Positions 15,975-25,311 of a DNA stretch of 64,000 nt are shown here, one piece after another. The position numbers were made by a program, and so were the translations under genes. The DNA is taken from assembly GCF_029360725.1 (NCBI RefSeq), contig NZ_JARKMY010000004.1, positions 1 through 64,000 of the forward strand, written 5' to 3'. The notes beneath the pieces were generated by a model, which saw only the letters and a program-made list of their open reading frames with translations, ran no database searches and was not told the DNA's origin. Numbering within the stretch: position 1 is the stretch's first letter; the number at the start of each line of letters is the position of its first letter. Origin of the DNA: Chryseolinea sp. H1M3-3. GTDB taxonomy: Bacteria > Bacteroidota > Bacteroidia > Cytophagales > Cyclobacteriaceae.

Positions 15975-17069
15975 ATGGAAGCAGTAAAAACAACGGCAGA
16001 AGGAGCGACAAAAATTGCTACGAAAAATGTAAAAGCGTATGGAACAGCAGCGGCAAACGCGGACCTGAACCAACTGAATATTCAACGGAGAAAGCCAACA
16101 CCACATGATGTGGAAATTGAAATTTTGTACTGTGGTGTTTGTCATTCCGATCTTCATACCGCCCGAAACGAATGGCACGGAACGATTTACCCGTGTGTGC
16201 CCGGCCATGAAATTGTGGGGCGAATCGTAAGCGTGGGTAGCCATGTAAAGAAATTTAAAGTCGGTGATGTCGGTGCAGTAGGTTGTCTTGTCGATAGCTG
16301 TCGGGAATGTCAATATTGTAATGACGGTTTGGAGCAGTATTGTGAAGCGGGCCAGGTGCAAACATATAATTCTGTCGATCCGTATCTCGGGACAGCAACC
16401 TACGGTGGCTATTCAGAAAGTATCGTTGTGCATGAAGACTTCGTATTGCGCGTACCTGAGAACCTCGATCTCGCAGCCGTAGCACCGCTACTTTGTGCAG
16501 GTATAACCACCTATTCTCCGTTGAAGCATTGGAATGTCGGCAAAGGAAAAAAAGTTGGTGTGGTTGGTCTCGGTGGACTAGGTCATATGGGTGTTAAACT
16601 CGCAAAAGCGATGGGTGCAGAGGTGATCGTTTTCACTACCTCTTCCTCCAAAATAGAAGACGCGAAGCGTTTAGGCGCGGATGATGTTGTGCTGTCAAAG
16701 GATGAAAAACAAATGGCGCGTTATGCAGGGAAGCTCCACTTTGTATTGGATGCGGTTTCCGCACAGCACGACATCAATGAATATCTCAGCCTCTTGCGCG
16801 TCGATGGTTCACTCACGCTGGTGGGCGCTCCTGAGCATCCACTCCCGGTAGCACCCTTTAGCCTGATACCGATGAGAAGAAGTTTCGCGGGATCAATGAT
16901 CGGAGGCATTCCGGAAACACAGGAAATGCTGGAGTTCTGCGGAAAACATAATATTGTTTCCGACATTGAAATGATCAACATACAACAGATCAACGAGGCC
17001 TATGCGCGGTTATTAAAAGGCGACGTAAAATATCGGTTCGTCATTGATATGGCTTCTATAAAAAAATAA
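15975..17069 (+). CDS. Zinc-dependent NAD(P)-linked alcohol dehydrogenase (CAD/YahK type)
   Basis: This 364-residue medium-chain dehydrogenase reduces aldehydes or oxidises alcohols, probably with NADPH. The catalytic zinc site shows C53-x-x-C-H (CGVCHSD), G77-H-E and C174. The structural zinc site shows C109, C112, C115 and C123. The Rossmann motif GLGGLGH spans 198-204. The length fits the YahK/AdhA group, apart from a basic N-terminal extension of about 20 residues before KAYG. It is the first intact gene of an operon with the cyclophilin-like and cupin lipoprotein genes, behind a degraded hydrolase. Confidence 0.93.
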   Translation: MEAVKTTAEGATKIATKNVKAYGTAAANADLNQLNIQRRKPTPHDVEIEILYCGVCHSDLHTARNEWHGTIYPCVPGHEIVGRIVSVGSHVKKFKVGDVGAVGCLVDSCRECQYCNDGLEQYCEAGQVQTYNSVDPYLGTATYGGYSESIVVHEDFVLRVPENLDLAAVAPLLCAGITTYSPLKHWNVGKGKKVGVVGLGGLGHMGVKLAKAMGAEVIVFTTSSSKIEDAKRLGADDVVLSKDEKQMARYAGKLHFVLDAVSAQHDINEYLSLLRVDGSLTLVGAPEHPLPVAPFSLIPMRRSFAGSMIGGIPETQEMLEFCGKHNIVSDIEMINIQQINEAYARLLKGDVKYRFVIDMASIKK

Positions 17070-17077
17070 AGTAAACT

Positions 17078-17554
17078 GTGAAAAGCACCAGTGTTGTCGT
17101 CCTGTTCTTTTTTCCTTTTCTGATGGGAGCTGCATGTGATCAGTATACACCAATGCCGACAAATGACAAGCAACATGCGAGCATCGAAAATCTTAACGCG
17201 ATGAACGATACACTCCTACTTAAAATCGGCGATAAGGAATTTACAGCTACACTCCTTCATAATCCGACAACAGCTGCATTCAAAGCGCTGCTGCCATTAA
17301 CGGTCAACATGGTGGAGTTAAATAGAAACGAAAAATACTTTCGTCTTTCAAGGAGCCTGCCGACGAATGAGTCGACCCCTGGAACAATCAACACCGGTGA
17401 CTTGATGCTTTACGGCTCGAATACATTTGTACTTTTTTACGAAGGTTTTTCAACCTCATATCGCTACACGAAGCTTGGAAGAATCAACGAGTCTACGGGC
17501 TTGGCCGCAGCCGTAGGGAAAGGGAACGTAACCGTTACGATCAGTGTAAAATAA
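17078..17554 (+). CDS. Cyclophilin-like-fold lipoprotein
   Basis: The gene starts with GTG only 8 bp after the dehydrogenase stop. The signal peptide ends in the lipobox LMGAAC (Cys20), so the mature protein is a lipoprotein. The mature domain (about residues 40-158) matches the small cyclophilin-like family: LLLKIGDKEFTATL near the start, LPLTVNMVELN in the middle, GDLMLYGSNTFVLFYE, and a C-terminal GKGNVTVTI strand. Members of that family have a cyclophilin fold, but I know of no demonstrated isomerase activity. The operon context suggests envelope redox or small-molecule metabolism, though the substrate is unknown. Confidence 0.8.
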   Translation: MKSTSVVVLFFFPFLMGAACDQYTPMPTNDKQHASIENLNAMNDTLLLKIGDKEFTATLLHNPTTAAFKALLPLTVNMVELNRNEKYFRLSRSLPTNESTPGTINTGDLMLYGSNTFVLFYEGFSTSYRYTKLGRINESTGLAAAVGKGNVTVTISVK

Positions 17555-17574
17555 TACGCTTAAACAACTATGTC

Positions 17575-18054
17575 ATGAAAAACGCTATGCATGTTTCAAT
17601 CTTAGCATTATGCTTGTCCACGCTCTTTTTGCAATGTGGTACTGAAAATGCGGACATCAACGAACATTCGATATTTCCTAAAGGCGAACCTGGGGCAAAG
17701 GAAAATTTTACCGGGAATGCGTATAACTTCAGTTTGGTTCCTTCGGATTCAACGTACAATACGCTTGTCGGTAATGTGTACTTCGAGAAAAGCGCACGAT
17801 CAAACTGGCACGTGCATCCTAGTGGACAAATTCTTATCGTACTTGATGGTGAGGGATATCATCAACTAGAGGGACAGCCCAGGCAAACGATGAGGAAAGG
17901 TGATGTGATCAAGTGCCCACCGACCGTAAAGCATTGGCACGGGGCAACGGAAAACAGCAGTCTTACCCAACTGTATATTTTACCAAAAACAGAAAACGGA
18001 ATTGTAACATGGCTGGAGCCTGTGACAGACGAGCAGTATAAATCCAGCAACTAA
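17575..18054 (+). CDS. Cupin-domain lipoprotein
   Basis: This 159-residue protein has a signal peptide and lipobox LFLQC (Cys21), followed by one cupin barrel. Likely metal ligands are H79 and H81 in WHVHPSGQ with Q85, and H120 or H122 in KHWHG. The segment GDVIKCPPTVKHWHG is characteristic of cupins found beside carboxymuconolactone-decarboxylase-like and short-chain hydrolase genes. A paralogue of the same length class lies at 62306. It is the last gene of the dehydrogenase operon. Its 3' third, together with 160 bp downstream, is duplicated at 21717-22014. The substrate is unknown. Confidence 0.88.
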   Translation: MKNAMHVSILALCLSTLFLQCGTENADINEHSIFPKGEPGAKENFTGNAYNFSLVPSDSTYNTLVGNVYFEKSARSNWHVHPSGQILIVLDGEGYHQLEGQPRQTMRKGDVIKCPPTVKHWHGATENSSLTQLYILPKTENGIVTWLEPVTDEQYKSSN

Positions 18055-18786
18055 AAAGAATGGGAAATTATTTAAATTAGGTTTTAACCAACCGACAACG
18101 GCCTTAGATTGATTACGGATCTGTTCGCATTAAGTATTTGTTTCCAACTAAATAGACATGCACACGCTGGCGCAGTTCTTATAATGTTGAGCCTGAGTCA
18201 CGAACTGCTTGGCATATCCTTTGTTTATACGACATCCCATCATTATCAAAAAATCGAATTTCAATTTCTTCTCGATAATCGATCCCCTATATGTCTGAGT
18301 CAACTTATTTCTGACAACCGCCACAAATCTCCGCGAAAAATTTAAAATCCGGCCCGCCTGGCAGAAGTTGCCGGTTTCAGCAGCAACTTACCTCAGCCTT
18401 AGCAAAATAATTTTTCCACTCGGGTAGCGTATAAGTTTTGAATTCAAAAAAAAATTAAGCGCAGGGAGATTCGTCTAATGGGAAATAAATCGAGTACAAT
18501 AAAAGAAATGCAGCATCCAGTTACGATGCCTGACAATAAGAAAATATCAACAGAAGATTGATTCTGATAGCCGAAAAGGAAATCCAACATTCCGTTAAAA
18601 AGGTCGCCTTCGAGAATTTTCTTATCAAAAAACAAAAAAACAAATCGAAATCTTCACCAACGATAACTTTCATTACATCCATCCCTTGTTTACGGCACCG
18701 ACAAAATTTCCTTGTATTGCCCGAAGTTGGCATCTTTATTTATTCGTGATTGTGACGTTGCATTTAACATATAATCATCCTAACGC
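18055..18786. other. Long gap after the cupin gene
   Basis: The first 160 bp (to 18216) are duplicated at about 21853-22014 as part of the cupin fragment. The rest shows no convincing gene. A short plus-strand reading near 18350-18400 (ARLAEVAGFSSN) faintly resembles an AraC helix-turn-helix and could be a relic, with low confidence. Sequence from 18420 to 18780 is AT-rich with no recognisable element. Confidence 0.45.
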
Positions 18787-21336
18787 ATGTTCAGAGTTCC
18801 TGCTATCCTGATTCTCGTTTTTATTGTAAGCACTTCCTACTCGCAAAACATACCTTGTAAAAGCTATCCGATGGGCGGATACCACGGGAATTGTGGTTTG
18901 ACGTCTGCACTTTCTGCAGATCGAAAATATTTGTACACGTCTGACCGTGTGACACTAAAAAAATGGGACATCGCGACGAGCAAAGTTGTGGAAGAGATCC
19001 CTGGGTTCATGCATCCTCTTGCGGGCGGAACAGACAACCCGCGGTTGGTGAGAGTAATACGCGAGTCAGGTGTACAGATACAAGGGAACAATGACCTTTA
19101 TGATCTCGGGCGTAAGAGTCTGGTTGTTAACCCTGAGATAGCGTTTCTTAATTTGCTCTCCGAGGACAAGCGAAAGGCATTTCGGAAAGTTCTAAGCGCC
19201 TCAAGTTTTAATATCTATTTCAATGCAGATTCTACCTTCGCGGCACTCGCTGAAACCGTCGGAAAAATTTATCAGGTGGAGGTAACTACCGGCAAGATGA
19301 AGTTGATCTCTGAAGGAAGTACGGGCCCTTTCATTAACGAACTCAATACACTTGTCGTATTCGGTCCCAAGGACAAAAAGTACCTGGTCAATTTTGTAAC
19401 GGGTGAGAAAATGCAGTTTACCGCAACTGGCGGTTTTGAGGCATCGATCGTAACGCCTGATAAAAAGTATATCGTATTCTCTGGCCGGGACGGACTATCT
19501 TTTGTAGATCGCAAAACTGGAAACGAAGTATTTAAACACTACGGCGGCCGTGTGTTTTTTAAGTCGGATCTGTCGATGTTTTATGTGTTTAGTATTGCAT
19601 GGGAGAACGATGGGACATACAGTGTTCATCATGCGCTGACGTTTGGATATCCTGACTTTAAAAAACTGGAACGGATTGATACACGATGGACTGGTTTCGC
19701 AAGCCCGCACAGCCTTAATTTCGACCCTGATAAAGGCGTCTTCTATAGCGCTGGCGGAGGCCGGGATATCAAAACGCATGAGATCAAAGTCCCGATTTCA
19801 GTTGCCTATGTTCCGTCCCAGGAAGATTTGAATGCAGAGGTATCAGATCGCGAGCGCAATGTGAAAATCGGCAATGAAGCGCTGGAGAAGCTAAGCACGA
19901 TGAAGACGCCGCCTATCGTTAACGTTATAGAGCCCTATATCACACACAAGATATCAAGCTACTCGGACAACGGAAAGGTTGTCGTGTATTCGAAATACGG
20001 AGATGGCGGTTCTGTGATTGTCTGGTCATTCCCGGAAGGCATGCCGATAGCCGCCTTTCGTGACCAACTAAGTTCAGCGCGCGGCGCGTCAGAATCGGCA
20101 GTTCTTGTTCCCGGAAATATTCAGAAAGCCTCTATTAGTCCTGGGGGAAAAGTTATCGCCCTGGAAACAAATGGGGCTTTGTTGTTTTATGCAGGTGAGG
20201 TTCAGACATCTGTATTTGCAAAGCGGATTTTACTGGGATTACTAGACAATGCTGCCTTGTTAAGCGACTATAATTACAAGGATGTGATTGTCGTTGATCC
20301 AGCTACAGGAAAAACAATAGGCAAGGTTAAGACTAAGGGTGAAAGAGATGCAGTAGGCGCAGATCCCCGGATAAATCCAGGCGTGTTCACCATCAAAGAA
20401 AAAGAACGGATCGGAATAATCGATCCTGCTTCTCCATCCGAAATCAGGTATACTCCTATCACTCAGCTTCCGGAGAGTGATGCGGCTAGATACGACTTGA
20501 AACGCTGGACCTTAGTAGACAATGCCACTGGAAATGAAACAGTGTTACCCGGAATCAAACCATTGACAGGGGTAGATGAATCAAAGGTTCAATCGAACTT
20601 TCTGATTGCGTTTTACTTTAACGAAGGCTATTATATTTATGACCTGAAACAGAAAAAGACAATTAATGAAAAACCAATTTATCCTGGTTGGATGACCGAC
20701 AACCACGTAATATTTTTACCAGGAATCAATAAGCTTTTGGTATGGACTTCGGTGCCGGTCTTCACACGGCCCAACGCAACGGAAAACGACCCGGGTGCCT
20801 CTGCATTTACCATTGACGTGAAAACCGGGGAGATCACTCCATATCTGATGTCCGAACCAAGATCCGCATACATCGAGAAGGAAAATGCAGAAAAAGCGGC
20901 GGCGTTCAAGTACGCGTCACTCCCATGTGAGGAGAAGAAAAGGTCTTATGGCCCGGGTGACAATATTGGATCGGCAAGTCACCCAGCGTCGATTGTGCTT
21001 GGATACGATTGCGATCGAAAAGCTTACGTAGTGGCTAGACGCTCACTTCTTTACCCAGGAACTAATAGCATGGTACAGGTAAGTCGGCTTTTTCCCATTA
21101 CAGAAGAAGAGCTTTCTTCCCAGGGATATATCAAAGTTAAAAAGTCGCATGCAGTCTGTCCGTTGTGCCACGGCTATCCGATGGAGTTTTCGAAACAGAC
21201 AACATCAGGCTGGTCGGATTGGGAACAGAAGAGTCTGAATATCTATTTGTACACACGCGAGTGGGAAACAAAAACGGAGACTATCGGGACACGTTGCAGT
21301 ACTTGCAAGGGAGATGCCTGGATAAAGCTGGATTGA
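18787..21336 (+). CDS. Large secreted protein, propeller-like, with C-terminal Cys pairs
   Basis: This 849-residue protein begins with a signal peptide (MFRVPAILILVFIVSTSYSQ). Residues 30-700 contain many loosely repeated strands of WD40/PQQ-propeller character, such as LSADRKYLYTSDRVTLKKWD, IVTPDKKYIVFSGRDGL and GKVVVYSKYGDGGSVIVWSFPEG. The last 60 residues carry two Cys pairs, CPLCHG near residue 791 and CSTCKGD near 836, resembling a DnaJ-type zinc-binding ribbon. That is unusual for an exported protein. I do not recognise the full family. It is transcribed alone. A mosaic of repeat and gene fragments begins about 60 bp after its stop. Confidence 0.8.
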   Translation: MFRVPAILILVFIVSTSYSQNIPCKSYPMGGYHGNCGLTSALSADRKYLYTSDRVTLKKWDIATSKVVEEIPGFMHPLAGGTDNPRLVRVIRESGVQIQGNNDLYDLGRKSLVVNPEIAFLNLLSEDKRKAFRKVLSASSFNIYFNADSTFAALAETVGKIYQVEVTTGKMKLISEGSTGPFINELNTLVVFGPKDKKYLVNFVTGEKMQFTATGGFEASIVTPDKKYIVFSGRDGLSFVDRKTGNEVFKHYGGRVFFKSDLSMFYVFSIAWENDGTYSVHHALTFGYPDFKKLERIDTRWTGFASPHSLNFDPDKGVFYSAGGGRDIKTHEIKVPISVAYVPSQEDLNAEVSDRERNVKIGNEALEKLSTMKTPPIVNVIEPYITHKISSYSDNGKVVVYSKYGDGGSVIVWSFPEGMPIAAFRDQLSSARGASESAVLVPGNIQKASISPGGKVIALETNGALLFYAGEVQTSVFAKRILLGLLDNAALLSDYNYKDVIVVDPATGKTIGKVKTKGERDAVGADPRINPGVFTIKEKERIGIIDPASPSEIRYTPITQLPESDAARYDLKRWTLVDNATGNETVLPGIKPLTGVDESKVQSNFLIAFYFNEGYYIYDLKQKKTINEKPIYPGWMTDNHVIFLPGINKLLVWTSVPVFTRPNATENDPGASAFTIDVKTGEITPYLMSEPRSAYIEKENAEKAAAFKYASLPCEEKKRSYGPGDNIGSASHPASIVLGYDCDRKAYVVARRSLLYPGTNSMVQVSRLFPITEEELSSQGYIKVKKSHAVCPLCHGYPMEFSKQTTSGWSDWEQKSLNIYLYTREWETKTETIGTRCSTCKGDAWIKLD

Positions 21337-21395
21337 AAGATAACCATAAAGACGGCGAAAGCACTGCTCCTACCTGCCCGCAAAGATTCAGAAAT

Positions 21396-21474
21396 CTAAC
21401 AACCGAAGGTCGTTTACTCATTCCTGAGTTTATCTACCGGGTTGGCTATTGCCGCGTTGAATGATTTCATGCAT
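21396..21474 (-). pseudogene. 3' fragment of the FtsX permease gene, cut by a repeat element
   Basis: These 79 bp match 25294-25372, the end of the permease gene at 25312, with a single visible difference. They include its stop codon and the code for its last 20 residues. The match stops where the left end of repeat C begins (TTCTTCCCCC). Weaker similarity to the same downstream sequence continues leftward to about 21376. Near identity points to a recent event. Confidence 0.88.
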
Positions 21475-21716
21475 TTCTTCCCCCTCAGAGTCACCGGCCT
21501 CCGGGACTCTGAGAATTGCTAACGTTAAGCCTATTGGTTCAACTCCTTGAAGTACTGGAAACCAATTTTACATTTTTCGTCCGATAGATTCTGGTGGATA
21601 TGAAACCGCAAAATGTAAAACTCTAATTAATTCATTCTGGTCCTTCCTACAACCGAGAGATTGTAGTGCTCAGAATCCTCAGAGTCCCGGAGACCGGTGA
21701 CTCTGAGGGGGTACTA
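21475..21716. repeat. Hairpin-repeat element C, complete copy
   Basis: The left hairpin lies at 21483-21514 and the right hairpin, in opposite orientation, at 21677-21708, followed by GGGGTACTA. The 160-bp interior reads TGCTAACGTTAAGCC, a TTTTACATTTTTCGTCCGATAG block, AAACCGCAAAATGTAAAACTC and TTCATTCTGGTCC. This is the clearest full-length copy in the window. Its left neighbour is a permease 3' fragment and its right neighbour a cupin 3' fragment. Confidence 0.9.
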
Positions 21717-22014
21717 AAGTGCCCACCGACCGTAAAGCATTGGCACGGGGCAACAGAAAACAGCAGTCTACCCAACTGTATATTTACCGAAAACAGAAAA
21801 CGGAATTGTAACATGGCTGGAGCCTGTGACAGACGAGCAATCCAGCAAGTAAAAAGAATGGGGAATTATTTAAATTAGGTTCTAACCAACCGACAACGGC
21901 CTTAGATTGATTACGGATCTGTTCGCATTAAGTATTTGTTCCCAACAAAATAGACATGGACACGCTGGAGCAGCTCTCGTAACGTTGAGCCTGAGGCACG
22001 AACTGCCTGGCATA
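21717..22014 (+). pseudogene. 3' fragment of the cupin gene and its downstream sequence
   Basis: The sequence matches 17911-18216 with over 90% identity. It starts inside the cupin gene (AAGTGCCCACCG) and extends 160 bp past its stop. Several single-base deletions and one small deletion near the end of the frame destroy the reading frame. The match begins exactly at the end of repeat element C and stops at GGCATA. Sequence from 22015 to 22261 is unrelated and holds the leader of the next gene. Confidence 0.88.
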
Positions 22015-22261
22015 CACCTCCTCTTGAGGAGATTTACCGAGGTATTCAGAAATATTCGCCGGCACATGGCGTTTAGCGCCTTACATCTTCCATCGAAAAT
22101 CTCACCAATTACGGTACGATAGGAAGGATATTTTTAAAACATGTAATGAATATCAAACAAGCTACAGAAAAGGTGATTCATCGACAATATTTACATCAAT
22201 GATTGTCGTATAGTAAGCTTTTTGCTACTTGACCTTACATTAACTTTATAAACGTTACCTG

Positions 22262-23473
22262 ATGTATCGCATTTGTATTGCTCTTTTCTCCGTTTTCATT
22301 TCATTTTCAACCTCCGCACAGAAATATTTTCAGAAAGGCTACTTCATCGACAATGAAGGAACACGAACGGAATGTTATATCAATGACAAAGAATGGTCCC
22401 AAGATCCCAAGATATTTAGTTACAAGCTAACCGAAGGAAAGGCCATGCTGGGTTCGATCAGAACCGTAAGGGAAATTGGCATTGGCGAGACACGATATCT
22501 TCGATTTGACGTGCAGGTTGATAAGTCTTCAAGCAATCCTGATAGCATCAAAGAAAATTCATCGCCGCAATGGACGCGCGACACGCTCTTCCTATCCGTC
22601 CTGGTGGATAGTAAAGCTGACTTGTTTTACTGCAAACGAAAGGGTGAAGACAGGTTTTTCTTCAGGGTTGATGATGGGCCAGTTACACAACTTGTCCATA
22701 AACTTTACCGGGTTCCTAGAGGTAACACGCAGGAACCGCGCATTGCGACAAATAACACCTATAGAAATCAGCTAAAAAATGAGGTCAATTGCCGGGGTTT
22801 TTCGGATGAAAGATTGAAAGGTCTCCACTATAACATCGGTGTGCTGATAACTTTTTTTAAACAACAAAACGAATGTTGGGGAAGTGAAGTATCGTCTATT
22901 GATGCCACAGACCGCGGGATCCTCCATATTAAATTGACACCTGGTCTTAGCTTTGCCCATGCTGAAGGATATGCTGCAGGTAAAAAATACCAGGATTATG
23001 ACCCAGGTACAGGTTTGAGATTAGGTGCTGACTTTGAATTTTCGTTACCGTTTCATCGTAAGGAATGGGCGCTGCTGCTAGAGCCGGCCATCCAATCCTA
23101 TTCGTCGAAAGGTCACGTCGATGAGAAACTCACTGTAAAATACACCTCCATTGAACTGGCGATGGGACTACGGTACTATTTCATCCGGAATAAAAAAACC
23201 AGCATTTTTATAAACGGTGCTGCAGTACTCGACGTACCGACTGAGTATCTATCAAGCTATCAGGAAAGCTCCAACAGGATGGAGACAACTTCCATCTGTG
23301 CTGCAGCAGGGCTGGGTGGAACCTTCAAACGATTTTCTGTTGAAGCCCGCTATTACACCACTCGAACCACTGACGGCCGGGCAGATATTTCTACTCCAAA
23401 TGAGACCATCTTTATTCCGTTGAGTAATGACTATCAGAAAATGTCAATCATTTTTGGCTATAGGTTATTTTAA
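22262..23473 (+). CDS. Outer-membrane beta-barrel-like protein (403 aa)
   Basis: A signal peptide (MYRICIALFSVFISFSTSAQ) is followed by a domain of about 130 residues with KGYFIDNEGTRTECYI, a pattern common in Bacteroidota envelope proteins. The second half, about residues 220-403, consists of amphipathic strands with alternating aromatic residues (LTPGLSFAHAEGY, LGADFEFSLPF, MGLRYYFI, SVEARYYTT) and ends in an aromatic residue (YRLF), as in PorT-like barrels. The function is unknown. It stands alone between two repeat clusters. Confidence 0.8.
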   Translation: MYRICIALFSVFISFSTSAQKYFQKGYFIDNEGTRTECYINDKEWSQDPKIFSYKLTEGKAMLGSIRTVREIGIGETRYLRFDVQVDKSSSNPDSIKENSSPQWTRDTLFLSVLVDSKADLFYCKRKGEDRFFFRVDDGPVTQLVHKLYRVPRGNTQEPRIATNNTYRNQLKNEVNCRGFSDERLKGLHYNIGVLITFFKQQNECWGSEVSSIDATDRGILHIKLTPGLSFAHAEGYAAGKKYQDYDPGTGLRLGADFEFSLPFHRKEWALLLEPAIQSYSSKGHVDEKLTVKYTSIELAMGLRYYFIRNKKTSIFINGAAVLDVPTEYLSSYQESSNRMETTSICAAAGLGGTFKRFSVEARYYTTRTTDGRADISTPNETIFIPLSNDYQKMSIIFGYRLF

Positions 23474-23522
23474 CGTCGGAATAAAGGCGGTTTCCCGCAA
23501 AGCTTCAGGAATGTAACATCCT

Positions 23523-23708
23523 TTCTTCCCCCTCAGAGTCACCGGCCTCCGGGACTCTGAGAATTGCTAACGTTAAGCCTATTGGTTCAGCTCCTTGAAG
23601 TACTGGAAACCAATTTTACATTTTTCGTCCGATAGCTTTGGGTGGATATGAAACCGCAAAATGTAAAACTCTGGTTAATTCATTCTGGTCCTTCCTACAA
23701 CCGAGAGA
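23523..23708. repeat. Hairpin-repeat element D, right end missing
   Basis: The left hairpin lies at 23531-23562 and the interior closely matches element C as far as CTACAACCGAGAGA. There the copy breaks off and the next copy begins. The sequence left of it (about 23495-23520) resembles the stretch at 21378-21405 that precedes the permease fragment. Confidence 0.88.
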
Positions 23709-23968
23709 CTTGAATACCTGCAGACCTCTTCCCCCTCAGAGTCACCGGCCTCCGGGACTCTGAGGACTACCAACGTTAAGCCTACCTGTTCAACTCCTTG
23801 AAGTACTGTAAACAATTTTATATTTTTCCACCCGATAGCTTCGGCTGGATATGAAACCAGCAAAATGTAAAACTCTAGTTAAGTCATTCTGGTCTTTGCC
23901 ACAACCGAGAGATTGTAATGCTCAGAATTCTCAGAGTCCCGGAGACCGGTGACTCTGAGGGGGTACTA
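23709..23968. repeat. Hairpin-repeat element E, complete copy behind D
   Basis: It begins with TTGAATACCTGCAGACC, a flank also present at 10402, then the left hairpin (23734-23765), the standard interior, and the right hairpin (23929-23960, one arm base changed) ending GGGGGTACTAA. It lies 90 bp upstream of the lipoprotein gene and may affect its transcription. Confidence 0.88.
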
Positions 23969-24056
23969 AAGGACAATGTCAGCATCAAATTTTTTAAATA
24001 ATCTCCTGGTTACTATCTTCTGGCAATTTTGATTAAGACCTAAAAATGTTGTGTTT

Positions 24057-25256
24057 ATGATCAATAATATCGCATTGAAAGCAATCTTTTTGTTATCGCT
24101 CGCTTGCCTGTTGACGAGCTGTTCCAGCGATGATCCCGCACCGGATAAAGGACCAGATCAAGCGCTGATCAGGATGCACGTGACACCTGGATATTATAAC
24201 GGTGATGCGTACGTGGTGATCACGGACATGGATGCCAATGTACTTTGCGCCCAAAAAATCATTAATGGCACAGATACTTCGTATTATGCAACGGACGACT
24301 ATGCGGGCGAGACAATCAACCTCTATGTGGTCAATCAGACGCCGCCTTATTATCATACTTCTGCCTATCTCAATATAAAGCGCGGAAGCGATTGGGGCCC
24401 TCCGTCAACCGAGGGTTTACGTGGTGTTAAGAATCCAATAAAAATTAAACTATTAAACATCCCGAGCTTCTCGTACCTGACTTATGGAACGAACTACGTT
24501 TCGTGGACAGCGAGCAATATCAGTGATACTACCGGGAGAACCAGCTTTAATTATATTGAGGCCGGGAAAGCTTACGCGCAAGTCATCCACAACGGGGAAG
24601 GCAAACATGGTTTCTTTGATATCGATGAAACTAACCATAGCGCAACCGTTGACCTTTCATCATTGCAGTCATCTGTGAAGAAAAATGTTGTCGCACCAAT
24701 TTCTGGTGTATTGAGCGGCCACTTCTTTCTTTGGGGCTTCGAGACAGTTGGAGGTTATGAATCAAACTATTTGTTTATGGAAAGATCCTATATTGGTGCT
24801 GGATTAGATGTTTTCTATCCATCAAAGTCATTCTCAAGATACAGAAGTTCCTTCTCTTACTACACGGATACACACCAATACATCGAAGTCAGGGACGGAT
24901 CTCTTAATCTGGACTATCAGCCGATCGACTTCAATGCTGAAATCGTAAATCCAAACCCAGCTAACTTTAGCGCAACCTTTACCGGTAAGTTTGATTATTT
25001 CTATGCGTATTACACGACCGCAGATAACAAAACATTCATACATGTTTACGGCGCTGAGAACACCAACAATTTTTCGATACCCGATTTTTCTGGCGTAGTT
25101 CCTATGCCAAAACTCGACTTGTCAGCTTTCACATTAAAATATTTTCAGCTTAACGATCTGGACGGCTTCGAGGAAGCAGGCAATTACTTTAAATACTACT
25201 CTACAAAACCGTTGGTCACGAGCGCTCGTCAACGAATAGTCAACGTTTTAAAGTAG
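24057..25256 (+). CDS. Lipoprotein of unknown function (399 aa)
   Basis: I start at the ATG of MINNIALK; an in-frame GTG lies 6 bp upstream. The signal peptide ends in the lipobox LLTSC, followed by a flexible acidic SSDDPAPDKG segment that resembles a surface-export tag of Bacteroidota lipoproteins. The mature part is beta-rich: ALIRMHVTPGYYNGDAYVVITDMDAN, then a tyrosine-rich centre (YLFMERSYIGAG). No catalytic motif is seen. Its first 180 bp are duplicated as a fragment at 15364. The next gene is on the opposite strand, with convergent stops 55 bp apart. Confidence 0.8.
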   Translation: MINNIALKAIFLLSLACLLTSCSSDDPAPDKGPDQALIRMHVTPGYYNGDAYVVITDMDANVLCAQKIINGTDTSYYATDDYAGETINLYVVNQTPPYYHTSAYLNIKRGSDWGPPSTEGLRGVKNPIKIKLLNIPSFSYLTYGTNYVSWTASNISDTTGRTSFNYIEAGKAYAQVIHNGEGKHGFFDIDETNHSATVDLSSLQSSVKKNVVAPISGVLSGHFFLWGFETVGGYESNYLFMERSYIGAGLDVFYPSKSFSRYRSSFSYYTDTHQYIEVRDGSLNLDYQPIDFNAEIVNPNPANFSATFTGKFDYFYAYYTTADNKTFIHVYGAENTNNFSIPDFSGVVPMPKLDLSAFTLKYFQLNDLDGFEEAGNYFKYYSTKPLVTSARQRIVNVLK

Positions 25257-25311
25257 ATTGCAGGTCCAATCGAATCCCGCTGATTGAAAGCGTCTAACAT
25301 CCGAAGGTCGT

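Noticed and set aside
18109-18345. 78-codon plus-strand frame after the cupin gene
   Set aside because: Part of it is duplicated at 21.9 kb with frame-breaking changes, and the sequence does not resemble a protein family.
21483-21708. Reading the repeat hairpins as ordinary transcription terminators
   Set aside because: The stems are strong but no T-run follows, copies occur in both orientations and in tandem, and the conserved interior is not explained by termination.
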